Shown one piece after another: positions 31,517 to 43,487 of a DNA stretch of 64,000 nt. Each line of letters begins with the position of its first letter. The first letter of the stretch is position 1. The notes below the pieces were generated by a model that was given only the letters and a program-made list of their open reading frames with translations, made no database searches and was not told the DNA's origin. The position numbers and the translations under genes were made by a program. Origin of the DNA: Elmis aenea (taxonomy: Eukaryota > Arthropoda > Insecta > Coleoptera > Elmidae); the NCBI GenBank assembly GCA_947652605.1, contig OX393579.1, forward strand, positions 23,581,674 through 23,645,673, written 5' to 3'.

Positions 31517-33745
31517 CATTAGTAATTTTTTGGATTAAAAATTGAATTTCTTTCAGAACACTTGTAAGGTCTTTTATACCCAAAATCAATAGTTTTTGAG
31601 TTATTTATGTAAACTTTGACAAGTACAGAAACTAAACAAATTCCTTTAGGTGGTGTCATAGTGGTACCTTACTAGTTAGACTTTTAAAATAATATACAGG
31701 GTGTTTCTTATGCTCAATATATTTCTTGCTAAAGTTAAAACACGAATAAGTAATTTTTAATGTAACGCCCTATATATTTTTACACTTTTTATTTATAATG
31801 TAATTGTGTAACTTTAAACCACGTTTATGTCTAAAATAAATATTTTCAGAGTTAATACAGTTTCAATAATAGTTTGTAGTTGCAGACACGACATTTAAGA
31901 GAATAAATTTAGTAGGCTTTGATTAAAAAAAAGTTAGTTATATCAAATAAACTTTGTCGAGTTGATGAAACATAAATGCCAAAAAATCTCGTGAATTATT
32001 TTTTGTTTTGGTTAGGGTTCAAGACGTGCACGAAAAATGGGTTGAGCTACGTGTTCAGAAAATACGTTTTGTGTTGGTTTTTCTTTCGGTTCGTGTTTCT
32101 ATCTGTAATTTAATAAAATGCCTCAATAAATTGCTGTTTTTAGCATAGTTTTTTTAGTTGCGTAATTGTAATTTGCAACCTGTTTTCTGAAATTTGCTTT
32201 GGGCTGTTTGTTGCAAAGCGTTTAAATTCTAAAATATTAATATTGTTAATATGACTGTGGTATGTGTGTGAATCGATTCTCCTTACAAGCGGTGACTGAA
32301 TACGGTTTTATTTACAGCCTCGTGCATTTGATATCTCCTCCCAAATGAAAACAAGGCGGAAAATATTGCAGCGGTCCCATGTGACCCGACCCTGTGTATT
32401 TTACGTGTGACGTTTCTAATTAGCCCTGTTTTAATCGTAGGAACGGTAATTCAGCAACTCTTCGTATAATATCAATGTTTTTCTACTGGTAAACAATCCC
32501 AGTAATAGTTAATTATGGTGTAAAATACTAGTACGACTTGGTTTATTAGTCAAATAATTATTCATGGTGTAGGTTCGGATAATTAATGGTTGTGTGTGTG
32601 TGTGCATGTAGGAGTACGTATAAGCTTACTTGTCAGGTTGGTTAGCAAATGGCGTAATAATTAGTGTCGCAAATGTAACGAAAGTAATTGTTTGTTTCCA
32701 AAGTTCGTTTTGATAATGCTAAGTCTGATTTACCCTTGTCGGCCTCGACATTTTGTGTACTAATGGAGGCAACCATTGAGACTCTCTTCTCCAAGGATGG
32801 CTTTGTTTCAGCAGTTAAACACACATTTCATGTTTTAATTATGCTTTTAGTGCCACCATAAGAGCTCAGACTAATGGGGTCAGCGAGGCTGAAGAATAGT
32901 TTTATCTCATAATTTGTTTTTGGTGTTGGATGTTAGTTAGGTTCTTGCTATTTTCTCTCGACTTAGTTTATTTTACTTGGGAAAGTTTTGTTGTTGGTGT
33001 CTTCTTGCAGACGGGATGTTTATTATTGTTTCCTTGTAGAATGTCACACAATTTTTGTCCTTGTTAAAGTTTGTTTTACATTGTTTCTTATTAATGTCGT
33101 TAGAGAATATTAAGCTGCCATATGTAACTAAAAAACCAATTAGTTGATGTAGCTTTTATGTCTACAGCTGTGAGGGTGAAGTTTTAACAAGCATTTAATT
33201 GCAAAGTAGGCGTTCAAAAACAGTTTATAATTAGTGCAAAATTGAAACTATTTTTTAATGCTTCTATCGATATAAACGTACCTTTCACATTCCCATTAAA
33301 CTTGACACAAAATCCTGCACGTAACCATTGCTACTTTAACTTTTTTCGGTGTGTTGTGCCCTTCCCTTTAATAATCATTAATAAAATTACTTGGAATTCA
33401 CTAATTATTTTTTTATGTGTTCGCGCTTACAACCCTCATTTTTCAAATGTTAATTATTTTCAGTTGTTATAAATAGCTGCTATTTGTTTGTCGCTATTTT
33501 TGTGTTAAAATTTGCTACGTATAACAAGCGCATTAACAAAATCTACTTACAAATTACTTTAGTAAATGAAAGTTGAGCCACGTTTCTTATTGCTTAAATC
33601 AGGTTTTAGGAGTAAGTTATATGTGTTAACGATATCAATGAAGTACAGTCAAAATTAAAATTATTATTTAACACTTTTTGGTCGTAGATTTTTTGTTGCA
33701 AACTGAAATAAGTCTGCTAATTTTTATGAGAAAATGGTCTAGGTA
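31517..33745. other. AT-rich stretch; one ITm end and one possible exon
   Basis: A lone ITm end TATACAGGGTGTTTC lies at 31693-31707, with CGCCCTATATA about 65 bp on. A (GT)n run is at about 32589-32604. The possible exon at 32318-32404 is listed separately. The frame 33242-33472 has chance-like composition. Confidence 0.4.
32318..32404 (+). CDS. Possible exon, unknown protein
   Basis: It is preceded by GGTTTTATTTACAG, a good acceptor, and followed by TTTTAC|GTGTGA, a weaker donor. The in-phase frame reads PRAFDISSQMKTRRKILQRS followed by HVTRPCVFY and is open through the segment. The protein is not recognised. Its higher G+C content than the flanks is the main support. Confidence 0.25.
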
Positions 33746-34784
33746 TGTCATCATCATCATCGTTGTCCTCTTGTACCCGTAGGTGTCGAGGTTTGTTCCT
33801 TCACTTTTTTCCTTCGACAAAGCTACGCCACCCCTTTCGGTCCCTGGCCAATACTTTTGCTTCTTCCCATGTTTTTCCTCTACGTTTTATTGCCTCCACT
33901 ACGCTGCTGTTCCATGTTGTTCTGGGTCGTCCCCTTCTGTTTTTGCCTATTTTTCTGGCTTCCCATACTTTCTTGACTTGCCTTGTGCTGTCCATTCGTA
34001 TTAAGTGGCCTGTCCACTTTAATTTCTTTTCCTCTATTTTACTTGTCAGTGATTTCATTTTAAGTTTTTCTCTTATGTATTCGTTTCTTATTTTATCTGT
34101 TCTTTTTACCCCTTCCACCTTTCGTAGGTACCGCATTTCTGCAGCCTGTAGTCTATTCTCTTGTCCTTTATTCAGTACCCAATTCTCAGCACCATATATT
34201 AAAATTGGTATGTAGATTGTGTTGTATACTGTTATTTTTGTTTCACTTGATATCTCCTTTTTATTCAAAAAATTCTTATATATGGCGTTGTATGTTCTTG
34301 TTGCTGTTTTTATCCTGTTTCCTATTTCATTTTCTTGTGTTCCTTTACTGTTTATAATTATTCCAAGATACTTGAATTCCTCTACTTGTTCTAACATTTC
34401 TTCTCCGAGTCTGATGTTGATTTTCTTTTCTTTATTTGAGATAGCCATTACTTTTGTTTTTTTCTTATTCACTAATAAGTTATAGTTTTTCATTATCTGG
34501 GCCCACACATTAATATTATTCTCAAGTTCTTTTTCGTTTTTAGCGACCAGCACAACATCATCTGCGAATACACAAGCTTGTACTTGGACTTGTTTTAGAT
34601 TGTGAAAACCTATTGTGTATTTCGTCGTTTGGTTCCAGGTTTGTTTTATAACTTCATCAATTAGGCTTATAAATAGTAGCGGGCTTAGTACTCCTCCTTG
34701 CCGTACTCCATATTTATTTACAAAATGTCCCGAGGTTTGGTTACATATATCATTAAAATCAGAAGACAAAATCCTATCCGACTA
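33746..34784 (-). mobile_element. 5'-truncated RTE-type LINE
   Basis: It holds the reverse transcriptase ORF of 33801-34781 followed by only about 55 bp of 3' UTR. That UTR ends in a GAT-repeat tail (CATCATCATCATCG on the plus strand at 33749-33762). A very short 3' UTR ending in trinucleotide repeats is characteristic of the RTE clade. The 5' part, including the endonuclease, is missing; the homology ends near 34784. No target-site duplication could be fixed because the 5' limit is unclear. Confidence 0.75.
33801..34781 (-). pseudogene. RTE-type reverse transcriptase, C-terminal two thirds, frame intact
   Basis: The frame is open for about 326 codons after an in-frame stop at 34782-34784. 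There is no ATG at the 5' edge, as expected of a truncated copy. Residues counted from 34769: GVRQGGVLSPLLF (21-33), catalytic FADDVVLVA (68-76), NKKKTKVMAI (101-110), FKYLGIIIN (132-140), the connector IYGAENWVL (191-199), KWTGHLIRMD (251-260), then the C-terminal RRGRPRTTW (278-286) and ARDRKGWRSFV (308-318). The YGAE..W, K(W)xGH and RGRPRxxW series is the usual tail of RTE-like insect elements often labelled endonuclease-reverse transcriptase. With no internal stops, it is one of the youngest insertions here. The plus-strand frames at 33745-34215 and 34219-34485 are shadows. Confidence 0.85.
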
Positions 34785-34859
34785 TGAGATTACAATGTTT
34801 TCGCCGTATTTAAAAAAATAAAGTTGATGATGTTTCTGAAGAGACGAAACGTTGTTGGA

Positions 34860-35142
34860 AATTTTATGTTATCTCAAAATATAAAACGTAAAAAAGTTGC
34901 CGTGGAGAATTGCTTCCAGATTGTCGATATCTTAAAAAATGTAGGAAATAGGGCAAAAAAACGAAAATCAATTTTTTCGGTTTTTCTTGAATAACTTTTG
35001 AACTAAGAAAGCTATGAGAATTTTCTTTGCAGATATTTGTTGAGCATCTAATTTCGCAACTTTGCCCTAATTTAACCGACCTCGTAGCTCTTAAGATAAG
35101 CGAGATTATTCCCATGCATTTACTCGAATTTGGGAAACCCTG
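34860..35142. repeat. ITm-type element fragment, right end
   Basis: It ends in TTTGGGAAACCCTG|TA at 35130-35144. Just inside lies the shared subterminal block, here GTAGCTCTTAAGATAAGCGA followed by GATT at about 35084-35107, preceded by TTTAACCGACCTC as in the element at 43803. The left end is not found. Confidence 0.5.
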
Positions 35143-35144
35143 TA

Positions 35145-36274
35145 TATTCTCTGTGGAATTAATTAGTTAGTACTGAAAACTCCCTATTTACAGGAATCTC
35201 TTTGACCGGTATATTCAAAATTTATGAAAAATTTCGAACAATATTTTGTCTTCATGGCCAGAAAGTTCGTCATTGTACTTTTCCCAACAATTTGGTGTAT
35301 GTTTTTATGCATTTGCAATAAAAGGAAAATCGGTTTTCCTGTATTTTGATATTATCATCCAACCCAGTACCTACATCGAGGACCTACAGTATTTTTGTTA
35401 TTATTTGGATGTTCAAACTCGATATTTATAATTTAAAAAAATAAATATTATCTTAATGTTACGTTCGTGTAAAATTGAAGTCTAGCACTTGGAAATTGTA
35501 TCGAGTATCTATCATTGTTAATAAACCAACGAAAACGGCGACTTCATGACAACTTTATCCGAGTTTATCAATCGATAACCTAGTTTTTAAGTTTGTGAAA
35601 AATTCATGGCACTTTGACAACATTCGCTCATTTCTTCCAGTAGGACCACCTTCGTCGACACGGCGCTCGACATTCATGAACGATGGCTGATCTCCGGAGG
35701 TTTTTATCCCAGCTTATAAAAGTGTCTCTCGAGAACAATAGACAAAATGCGTTGCCAAGCTTTGGCTGTTTAGCGGAAAACACCACTCAGCAACTTCAGA
35801 GATGAGTTATAATAATAGAATGCTGTTTTCTTTAAATATTCAAAGTCTAAGAAGCGGGAACGCTGTTAATTGTTGTTAAATAGATGTTTTGTATTGTCCA
35901 TGTCAGTTTGGAAAACAGTAACTTGAACAAACTGAGGTAAATAATCTTATTTTCATAAAATAAATCGTCGACGTTACTATTTAGAATAAGAACGATTTTA
36001 GCATAATTCATTAAATATGCGAAATTGTAGTAGCAGTGCACTTTAAAGTTTCCATTATCCGTGCTGTGCTTACGCCATACCAAAACTGCCAACTTGTTAA
36101 CGTTCTATTTGTGCATATAAGCTGTCAACAACGACCTGACTAAAACCCGCTTTTTAAATTATTTAATTTAGGATATATTACTTATTGATCGTCTGTCTAA
36201 TCAGCGCTTTGCAAGTACATATTGACATTATAGTTGCATTTCTGTTTGTAGGGTTGTTGTCAAGTCCTCATAAG
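35145..36274. other. Stretch with a weak coding-like segment
   Basis: At 35641-35715 a frame reading RTTFVDTALDIHERWLISGG follows TTTCTTCCAG, and it is more G+C-rich than the flanks. It is broken soon after and not recognised; it may be an exon or a decayed transposase tail. Nothing else is seen. Confidence 0.35.
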
Positions 36275-37112
36275 AGCATCCTTTTTTTTCTTTAGTTTTG
36301 ATTTGAGAGAAATGAAATTTTAGACACCTGGTTTTTGAGCACATGCACACAATTGTTTCACTTCCGGTTTCGCAGGAAATAACACCAACTTTGTTATTTA
36401 AATGAAACACCCTGTATATTTTTACATTTTTGAAAAATGGACGCGATTTTGGATACAACTGCTTTATTTTGGTTAATTTTTATAACCTCAAATAATTTTT
36501 GAAACAAAATTAAATTTTTTATTAAGTGTGCTGTGACCTGCATACATTGAATTTTGTTATGTCAACAATTGTCCAAAAAACGTTTTTGTAAATTTTAATT
36601 GACATTAGGTTACTTACTTTAATCGGCTTTAATGGTTGGGGAATCGTTTTTTTTTGGACAAAAAGTCAATTTTTATAAATGGAACTATTGTGGTACAAGC
36701 GGTAATTTAAATGGAGCATCTAACGAATCGGTCGATACCAATAACTTGTATTTTTATTAAGCGTTTGCTTCAAAAACTTCAAATTATTGTAGAGATTTAT
36801 TAAGAGATCCTGTTAATCGCAGTAGACTGTTCATAACTGCAACAAAACAAATCAAAACAAAGGTGCCACGGAAGATTGCTGTGGAAACAAACAGATGCTT
36901 GTTTACGTGTTTGTAGGTCATTGCGGTGGTAGAAAAATGATTGGTCATTGAATTAAAACATAATACAAATTTAAATTTTGGTTTAAAAATTATTTGAGGT
37001 TATAAAAATTAACCAAAATCGCTTCCTCTTTCCAAAAATGTAAAAATATATAGGGTGTTCCATTTAAAATAACAAATTTGGGGTAATTTCCGGCGAAACC
37101 GGTTACACCCGG
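36275..37112. mobile_element. Hairpin-family element, copy A (decayed, longer spacer)
   Basis: It shares its whole left arm, in order, with 56753-57300: CACTTCCGGTTTCGC, ATTTTTATAACCTCAAA, GTGACCTGCA, TGTCAACAATTGTCCAAAAA and ATACCAATAACTTGTATTTT. The right end ACACCCGG|TA (37105-37114) matches that family's terminus. Only about 150 bp of the right arm is kept, and the middle (36810-36960) is unlike copy B. The left terminus itself is lost. Inside each arm sits an ITm-like ACACCCTGTATA motif. Confidence 0.7.
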
Positions 37113-40100
37113 TATATCTTTTAATATACACTGAGATAAGTAAAGCTCAATTCTTTCAATTTCAAGTGAGATATGTTACTGCCTTGGGGGAATCCCCTAA
37201 GCATAGACGGTAAATCATAGTTTGTGTGAATAAAACCGGTAATAAAAATTATATATTTCCTTTTTAATCTAGAACGAAAAATAATAATTCGTTTTTGATC
37301 CGTTCTGGTACAGTATTTAATCTAGTAAAATTCAATTTGATTAAATAAGATATAAGATATTTCTGAATGCTGCATCAACTTGTTAGTTAATTGAAAAAAT
37401 GTTGTTAAGGTCTGTTTTACCCAGGCGTAATACATGATCTGTCGCAAAGACACATATCACTGGCACCTTTATGAACAACGAAACAAAAAAATGTATTGAT
37501 ACCTGCAGATACACATTTTTTAATTACTTCCAAACGGACCCACATTTCAACGTAAAAAAAAGTATTCGTGGATAATAGGCCATAATAAACAATCAGCAGC
37601 GGTTTGAATCAATTGCTTCTGTATGTTTTTAACTCGCTGTCATATAAATGAATATGTCCCAGAGGTAATTTAGACAATGGCGTGTTATGATTGCTTTATA
37701 AAACCTCTGCAATATTGAACTGAGCAAAACAGAGATTGACACGACCGATACACAGCCGGCTATAGCTGTATAAACAACTCCCGTATCATTGCTTTTAATT
37801 TCCCCAACATAGGGTTAAAAGTTAACCTTAAAATACCAGCGCCATTAAAAAGAAAAGTAATTAAAACTTTCGAAGTAAATTTATGTAATTTAAACTACTA
37901 TATCCTTTGTAATAAACTCCAGAATAATAACCCTGTATTTATGAAAAACTATGTTTTTGTAAGATTAAGGCGCTAGGCGTTTAATGGAAAATTTTATATG
38001 TCCTCCAAATTAAAAACGAGTTGGAATATCTGTTAGTAAAGATATTAATTTTTTAAAGTTTTTATTGCAGGTTAGCTTAGCAGTTTCAGATTACAAAAAC
38101 AAGAGTGTAAAATAATATTTTTAAGGTCTTCTTCGGAGATTAAATAATTGCTTCTCACTCTTAAATTAAATTAGTTTTTAGTATTCGAAATATATCGAGG
38201 AAGATGTATTCATAAAATGTTATTATTACAGGAAAATACACGAAATACTTTTTGATGTAATAATTTTTATGTTAATTTTTAAAACGTCACTTGTAGCTAG
38301 GAAGAATCTCTTCCTAAAGAAATACTTAGGTATTAATTTCATCATTTCTTTTTATTACTTTTATTATTATCGAATAAAAAATAATTACTGCTGAAAAAAT
38401 TATAGTCTTGAACAGTTTCATACCAGTGTATAGCTTTTCGAAAAGTCATATATTAAGATACATTTAGTTATTTTTGGAAATGTTTGCAGTTAGTTGAATT
38501 TTTGTAAGATAATATTATTCAGCATAAAAATTTTCAACTTTTCTGAATATAAACCTATGCTTTATCTCTTATAATAAGCGAGATTCCATGTTGTAACTAG
38601 TATTTCAATCAGCCTTCTTATATTTATATTTAAATAAAATTTAATAATGTAATTTGAGTTTTATTTGGTGTGATTGACTAGGATGGTGAAGGTAATCTTT
38701 CTTTTGTGATGTTTTTGTGCCGTATATGTACGTAATTTCAAAATTTATTGACGAGCGTGGCGCTTTTATTAAAGAAAGCGACCTATGCATCAAGGGAAGG
38801 AAGGAAACATAAATAACAAAACGTTTTAAATCACTTGGATCTGTTTGATTTGAAATGATGGAATCGCTTTTATATTGGTTCGATGCTTCAAAAGACGATA
38901 CATTTATGGCTGTTTCGTTGTAAACAATTTTTTAAGGGATTTGTTTTATCATAATTTAATTTTTTTCAGTTTGTTGAGTAGTTATCGATGTATGTAAGCT
39001 ATTTTAAATCGTTTTTCATCGTTGTTGTCTTGTTATTGACCTGCTTGGTGTATTTTGTGGTGGGTTTTGAGTGGCAGTTATTTTCAAATACATGTCTTTG
39101 CGAAACTAGTATTAATGAATTTTTTATTGTATAAATGTGCTGCTCTTTCATTTAAATTTCAATTTAATGATTTTTTTCTTACATGAATTATCAGAACCTT
39201 AAATGGAAAAAAAAACTAACGAATGGCACTCTACACACTTCCTAGTTATGCCTGTTGTGTTGCAATTTAGTCTGTTTTGGATTATTTTGATTACGGTATG
39301 TAGTAGTAATCGCTTGGCATATAACTTTATTTTGTCTGAACTGAAGAACAGTACACAATAAATTAAACAGTACATTGCACGGATTCATTTTTCAAACGAG
39401 GTTACCAACTTACAATTTTGTATTATTAGGAGTTCGAAACAGAGTTAATGCATGAAAAAGATCACATTGTCATGCTATTTGGTTATTCTCCAATTTATTG
39501 TCTGGAACTCTAAGCACATGATAGAGACTCCTTTGTAACAGTCATGATGTATAGAATGGAATCTAAACTTTGACCTCTTTTCGAAACCTTAAATTATATG
39601 TGCTATATTTAATTCAAAACGAGTTTGTTTTCTTGTAATTTGTCTTCTGCATGAATTGAAAGTTTTCGAGTCTTAAATAATTTTGTGATGGCCAATCGAC
39701 ATAATACACTATTAACATAGAGGTGTTGGTTTTACAAATTAAAATACTTAAAAGGAATCAAACCACAAAATTTGAAATAAGAGAAAATTTGCCATTACAT
39801 GTACCATCCCACTTAACATAAGTGAGTTTAAGTAAAAATCATGTATAAACATATAAGATTGCTTCTCACGAAGACACGCGAGGTACGTTTTAGAATGGCT
39901 AAAAGATATCGTCAGATTGTCACTGACCTGTTTAATTGATGTTATATTTACGGCATCTCTGACCGATGTTTAGGAGTTAAGGAATGATTTAAAAAAATGC
40001 AGTTGTAATTTAAATTTCGCTGGCACTCGCAACTATGTACTTTGGTTTGACAAATGGTAAAGTTTTATTGTGAGAAAGAATTTGGTTTGCGTGTTAAGAT

Positions 40101-40123
40101 TGTGAGAAAATAAACGAACATTT
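37113..40123. other. Long AT-rich stretch without recognised genes
   Basis: A single subterminal block TATCTCTTATAATAAGCGAG followed by ATTCC lies at 38564-38588, without element ends. No coding-like segment stands out. Confidence 0.45.
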
Positions 40124-40390
40124 TCAAAGTATTTTATTGAGGATTAGGAATATTTTATTGTATGATGGGTGGTGAGTCGGAAGCAATGTTAAATAGCTAC
40201 GTATTAAATTAGCTGCGACTAGTTTTGCTATGACGGCGAAGTCACGGTTTATCGTGGAGTCGAAGGACGCGAGGGTGTCTCCGACGTCGCGGGTGGCTTG
40301 GGCCACCGATAAAACTTGCGAACTATTTGGACCGCCAGGGACTAAGTTCAACTGTTGACCATGAAACGGCCGGTCGATGAGATGGTTGCT
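40124..40390 (-). CDS. Coding-like G+C-rich segment, unknown protein
   Basis: The minus-strand frame is open from a stop at 40391-40393 and reads LIDRPFHGQQLNLVPGGPNS followed by SQVLSVAQATRDVGDTLASF and DSTINRDFAVIAKLVAANLI. The codons GTC, CTC, ACC, CGC and GAC are frequent. That is very different from the AT-driven flanks and looks like translated sequence. The plus strand is also open over much of it (AKSRFIVESKDARVSPTSRV), so strand choice is not certain. A further G+C-rich part extends to about 40575. No family is recognised. It may be an exon of a host gene or part of an unfamiliar element. Confidence 0.35.
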   Translation of the reverse strand, partial: SNHLIDRPFHGQQLNLVPGGPNSSQVLSVAQATRDVGDTLASFDSTINRDFAVIAKLVAANLIRSYLTLLPTHHPSYNKIFLILNKIL

Positions 40391-40393
40391 TCA

Positions 40394-40913
40394 GGACTGT
40401 TTTATTCAGAAATTTGAATAATTGTTGCTACCTGAAGAACTCGAGTGGCTGAACAAGAATCCTTATTGGTTATAACGTGCTTGACGCGGACGTTACAGCC
40501 GCGGTGTAGAGAAACTTGCACAAGCTTTCATCACGGACGCAATCGCGACACTAGCAAGGCATTTGACGGTGTCAATATGTAGAGTTTTTAATGTAGATTA
40601 TTAACCTTTGTCAAATATTGATTAAGTTTCTTGGTTAAGAGGGTAGGTTTCTTTCTGCAAAAAGTTGTCTGAATACACTTTATATGAATTTCTTGGAGAA
40701 AGTTTCGCTATTTTATGCAAATATTTGAAACAATATCTCAATCTTTTGAGACTACTTTGTTGCTGGGATTTTCAATAAAACTTTTTCTAATATAAATAAG
40801 TTTATTTAAAAATAACTTATCTTTTTATGTATGAGCTTTGTCTTCTGAGCAAAAGCTAAACCAGTTTCGAAATTTCTGTCTGTTCCTTAGTAGCTTTTTT
40901 AATTATAATTAAC
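40394..40913. other. Partly G+C-rich stretch, then AT-rich
   Basis: 40400-40575 keeps the elevated G+C content of the preceding segment, with short open frames on both strands but no recognised motif. 40580-40913 is ordinary AT-rich DNA. Confidence 0.35.
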
Positions 40914-41865
40914 TAGGCGATTAACCCGGCGTTGCACGGGTGATTACAATTATTCTCTTTTATCAATCACAGACTACTCGCGCTCCGCGCTCGCTCCCGG
41001 CGGACGTTCTCAGACGTTCAATTACAGACTACTCGCGCTCCGCGCTCGCGCTTGGCGGACGTTTCCGGCCGTTCCCGGGCATTTCCGGCCTTTCTATACG
41101 ACGTTTGATCCGTTAGGTCCCAAATAGTAACTGTGCAAAATTTGGTCCCGATCGGTCAACGGACCTAGGATTCTATAGCGAACAAACAAACAAACAAACA
41201 CACAAACAAACAAGCTCTTTTATACAGGGTGTGTATAAATTGGCGGAAGCGCTACCGGTGACGATGTTCTTCGTAAAATTCTAAGTAGAAAATCTTTATA
41301 CAAAAATGTTGTACCATGCTTCCTATGGCCTCAGGACCCATTAAAAGAAAAAAAAAATTGGCAACATTGCATACATTGATTTGCGTTTGGACATTTTTTT
41401 ATCAGCAATTTTTACTTAGGTATTTACAATTTTTGTTTGAACTGAAAGCCTTCAGTTCGTAAACATAGCTGCAAACTTGTGGGTATCGTAAAACACAAAC
41501 TAGAAATAATTACGAGAAAAACAGAGATGACAGCTAATGACAATGTTGCCATATGTATTATTTTCATTCAAATCAGTGATTTACATATTCTCAACACCAA
41601 TTTTTGAAAGGAAGAACACAATATCTAGGAAAAAATACTACCTATTCGAAATTTATTTTGATTCCAAATTGCAGCTTTTTCATTTGCAAGTATTAAATAA
41701 TAACGCTTATTAAAGAACTAAATGTCAAAACTTTGAGGACCTTTTGCAGACACAGCAAGCATGGTACAACATTTTCGTATTAAGATTTTCGACTTAAAAT
41801 TTTACGAAAAACATCGCCACGTGTAGCGCTTCCGCCAATTTTTACACACCCTGTATATATAGATT
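40914..41865 (+). mobile_element. Retroposon-like element interrupted by an ITm element
   Basis: ACCCGGCGTTGCACGGGT at 40924-40941 is a hairpin-forming motif seen at one end of many arthropod repeats of this kind. Two tandem units of about 54 bp follow, each with CAGACTACTCGCGCTCCGCG (starting about 40970 and 41024). The sequence then reads GGTCCCGATCGGTCAACGGA, an (AAAC)n tract at about 41182-41212, and the tail CTCTTTTATATATAGATTAA, which is split at TA by the element at 41225-41853. The AAAC tail and short terminal repeats suggest LINE-driven retroposition. The 5' limit and class are uncertain. Confidence 0.5.
41225..41853. mobile_element. Non-autonomous ITm element (MITE), 629 bp
   Basis: Its ends are TA|CAGGGTGTGTATAAATTG and, as complement, CAGGGTGTGTAAAAATTG, with TA at 41223-41224 and 41854-41855. 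The TIRs are about 115 bp and include GGCGGAAGCGCTAC, TTCGTAAAATTCTAAGT and ATGTTGTACCATGCTT. The body is AT-rich without coding. It interrupts the tail of the retroposon around it, which gives a clear order of insertion. Confidence 0.85.
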
Positions 41866-43024
41866 AAATAATTAAATCAGCAATTGACGAACAGAAGAAG
41901 GTGGTCTAGTTCTAGTTGTTATATGAAAGAGATTGTTCATGCTAAATACGGTAGTTGATTTTCAACTCAACTTATTTATATTATTTAAAGTAAATCACCA
42001 AATAGTTCAAACATTTGTCGTGTTTTATTACTTACCTACCTATTAAGTTGAAATAAGTTAACCGAATAAACTTTATTTTGCGCACATAGTTCTAGAATCT
42101 AGACAAACGTGATTTTTTTTGCTGTAGCAATATGAGCTTGTTTTAATTATCTTTTGATTTTTAACTTTTCTGTAGTGGTTAAGTACATGTGATAAATTTG
42201 TTATTTAGACACTAACAAAACGGGCTGGTATTGATTCATGTTAGACCTTTTTTTAGTATTAAATTCAGAATAGAGTGGATGAAATAAATTTGGAGTAACT
42301 CGTGCTTATACATGAGATTCCGATATTTGGCTGCGTCGTAGCCAATCGGTAGTTAAGGAAGATCGTTCTATACAAAAAGGATCGTCTTATATAACACACC
42401 ATTTCATCCACTGTGTCAGAAGATATGTCAGAGAATGGTGACGATTTAGCGCCTCTTAATGGCATGAACTGCCAAATGGAAAGCAGTGAACTTTGTTTTT
42501 ATAAGGTTGCAACGCTGTACTGTTATTTATACGGCGAATAGTTTTAAGTCTATTTGTTTCTGGACGATTTACCACGAGACGATCAAAGTTCACTAATTTT
42601 ATTGTGTAGTATGACTAAACCTCACTGTTTAAATTGCGGTTTAAATTCTAAATGTACATTAGCAATTTGCGTTGATCAACTTGAATGCTGAATAAATGTA
42701 TTATTATTCATTATTACTTTAACATTCATTAATGTTGAAGTAGTCGTGCAACATAAACACGAGGGAAAGTTGGGAAACTTTTCGGTACGTTGCCACTTTG
42801 CTGCTTAAATACTCATTTCTAATTGTACCCGTTTGAATTTAAATATTTTGATACGCAGCTTGTGTGGTTTTGAGATAAACTGTGATGAACAAAAAATTCA
42901 AAAATGATGTAATTACGATGGCCAGCATATTTGCTCTTATTGTATTACATTTGATGTCGACCATACTTTTAAAATATGGTATTTTAAAAAAAATATTTTG
43001 AGGCCCATTATGACTGTTATTTAA
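41866..43024. other. Stretch without recognised genes apart from a small element
   Basis: Beyond the possible mini-element at 42273-42414, a TATTATTATTCATTATTA tail at 42700-42717 may be a LINE 3' remnant. The rest is AT-rich without features. Confidence 0.4.
42273..42414. mobile_element. Possible mini-element with AGTGGATGAAAT ends
   Basis: Left GAGTGGATGAAATAAATT and right (complement) CAGTGGATGAAATGGTG form 12-13-bp inverted ends around about 140 bp. The flanks TTCAGAAT and TGTCAGAA share TCAGAA, an imperfect duplication. A CAGTGG start would suggest hAT. The minus-strand frame 42265-42465 overlaps it. Weakly supported. Confidence 0.35.
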
Positions 43025-43487
43025 TCAAAAATTACAATTAATTGTCGGTCATTGTCAGAGTTTGCTCATCTTCCTGAATCCACACTCTCCTGGCTTGTAG
43101 GTAAATACATTAGGAAGGAAAATGAAAATTTCGTTGCCTGTCAAGATTTTGGAAAAACATTGTTGTCCACCAATATTGAGGAGATTCAAAGTTTTATTAC
43201 ACATTCTTGAACAGTGCGTTTCGGAGCTCAGAGAGTTGATGTGATACAAAACGACTGACAAATTTTTTCAAATGCACGTGATTGTGGAGGATTATTCTAC
43301 CAGCTGAGGATCCAAGCTTAAGTGGAAGCTCTATTACCGCATTGGTGGCTTTATTGTCAATTTAATTACAGCAGCGGTTTTTACGCCACGGCCGCAAGAG
43401 GACGTCCTACATTTTTTTGATACTGAGCAGGATTATTTTGGTGTTAAGTTTTATATAACAGTGGTAAATATTATTTTCTTTTGAGAA
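43025..43487 (+). pseudogene. Coding-like plus-strand sequence with broken frame, unknown protein
   Basis: A first frame (43025-43210) reads RSLSEFAHLPESTLSWLVGK, YIRKENENFVACQDFGKTLL and STNIEEIQSFITHS, then stops. A second (43308-43487) reads GSKLKWKLYYRIGGFIVNLI, AAVFTPRPQEDVLHFFDTEQ and DYFGVKFYITV. Both have balanced composition and an elevated G+C content. The second contains a possible acceptor (TTTAATTACAG, 43371) and donor (CAGTG|GTAAAT, 43463/43464). The segments could be exons or a decayed transposase or host pseudogene. I do not recognise the protein. The minus-strand frame 43055-43261 looks like the shadow. Confidence 0.4.

Noticed and set aside
33745..34485. Plus-strand open frames of up to 156 codons
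   Set aside because: They are opposite-strand shadows of the RTE-type reverse transcriptase ORF, which has all the conserved motifs.
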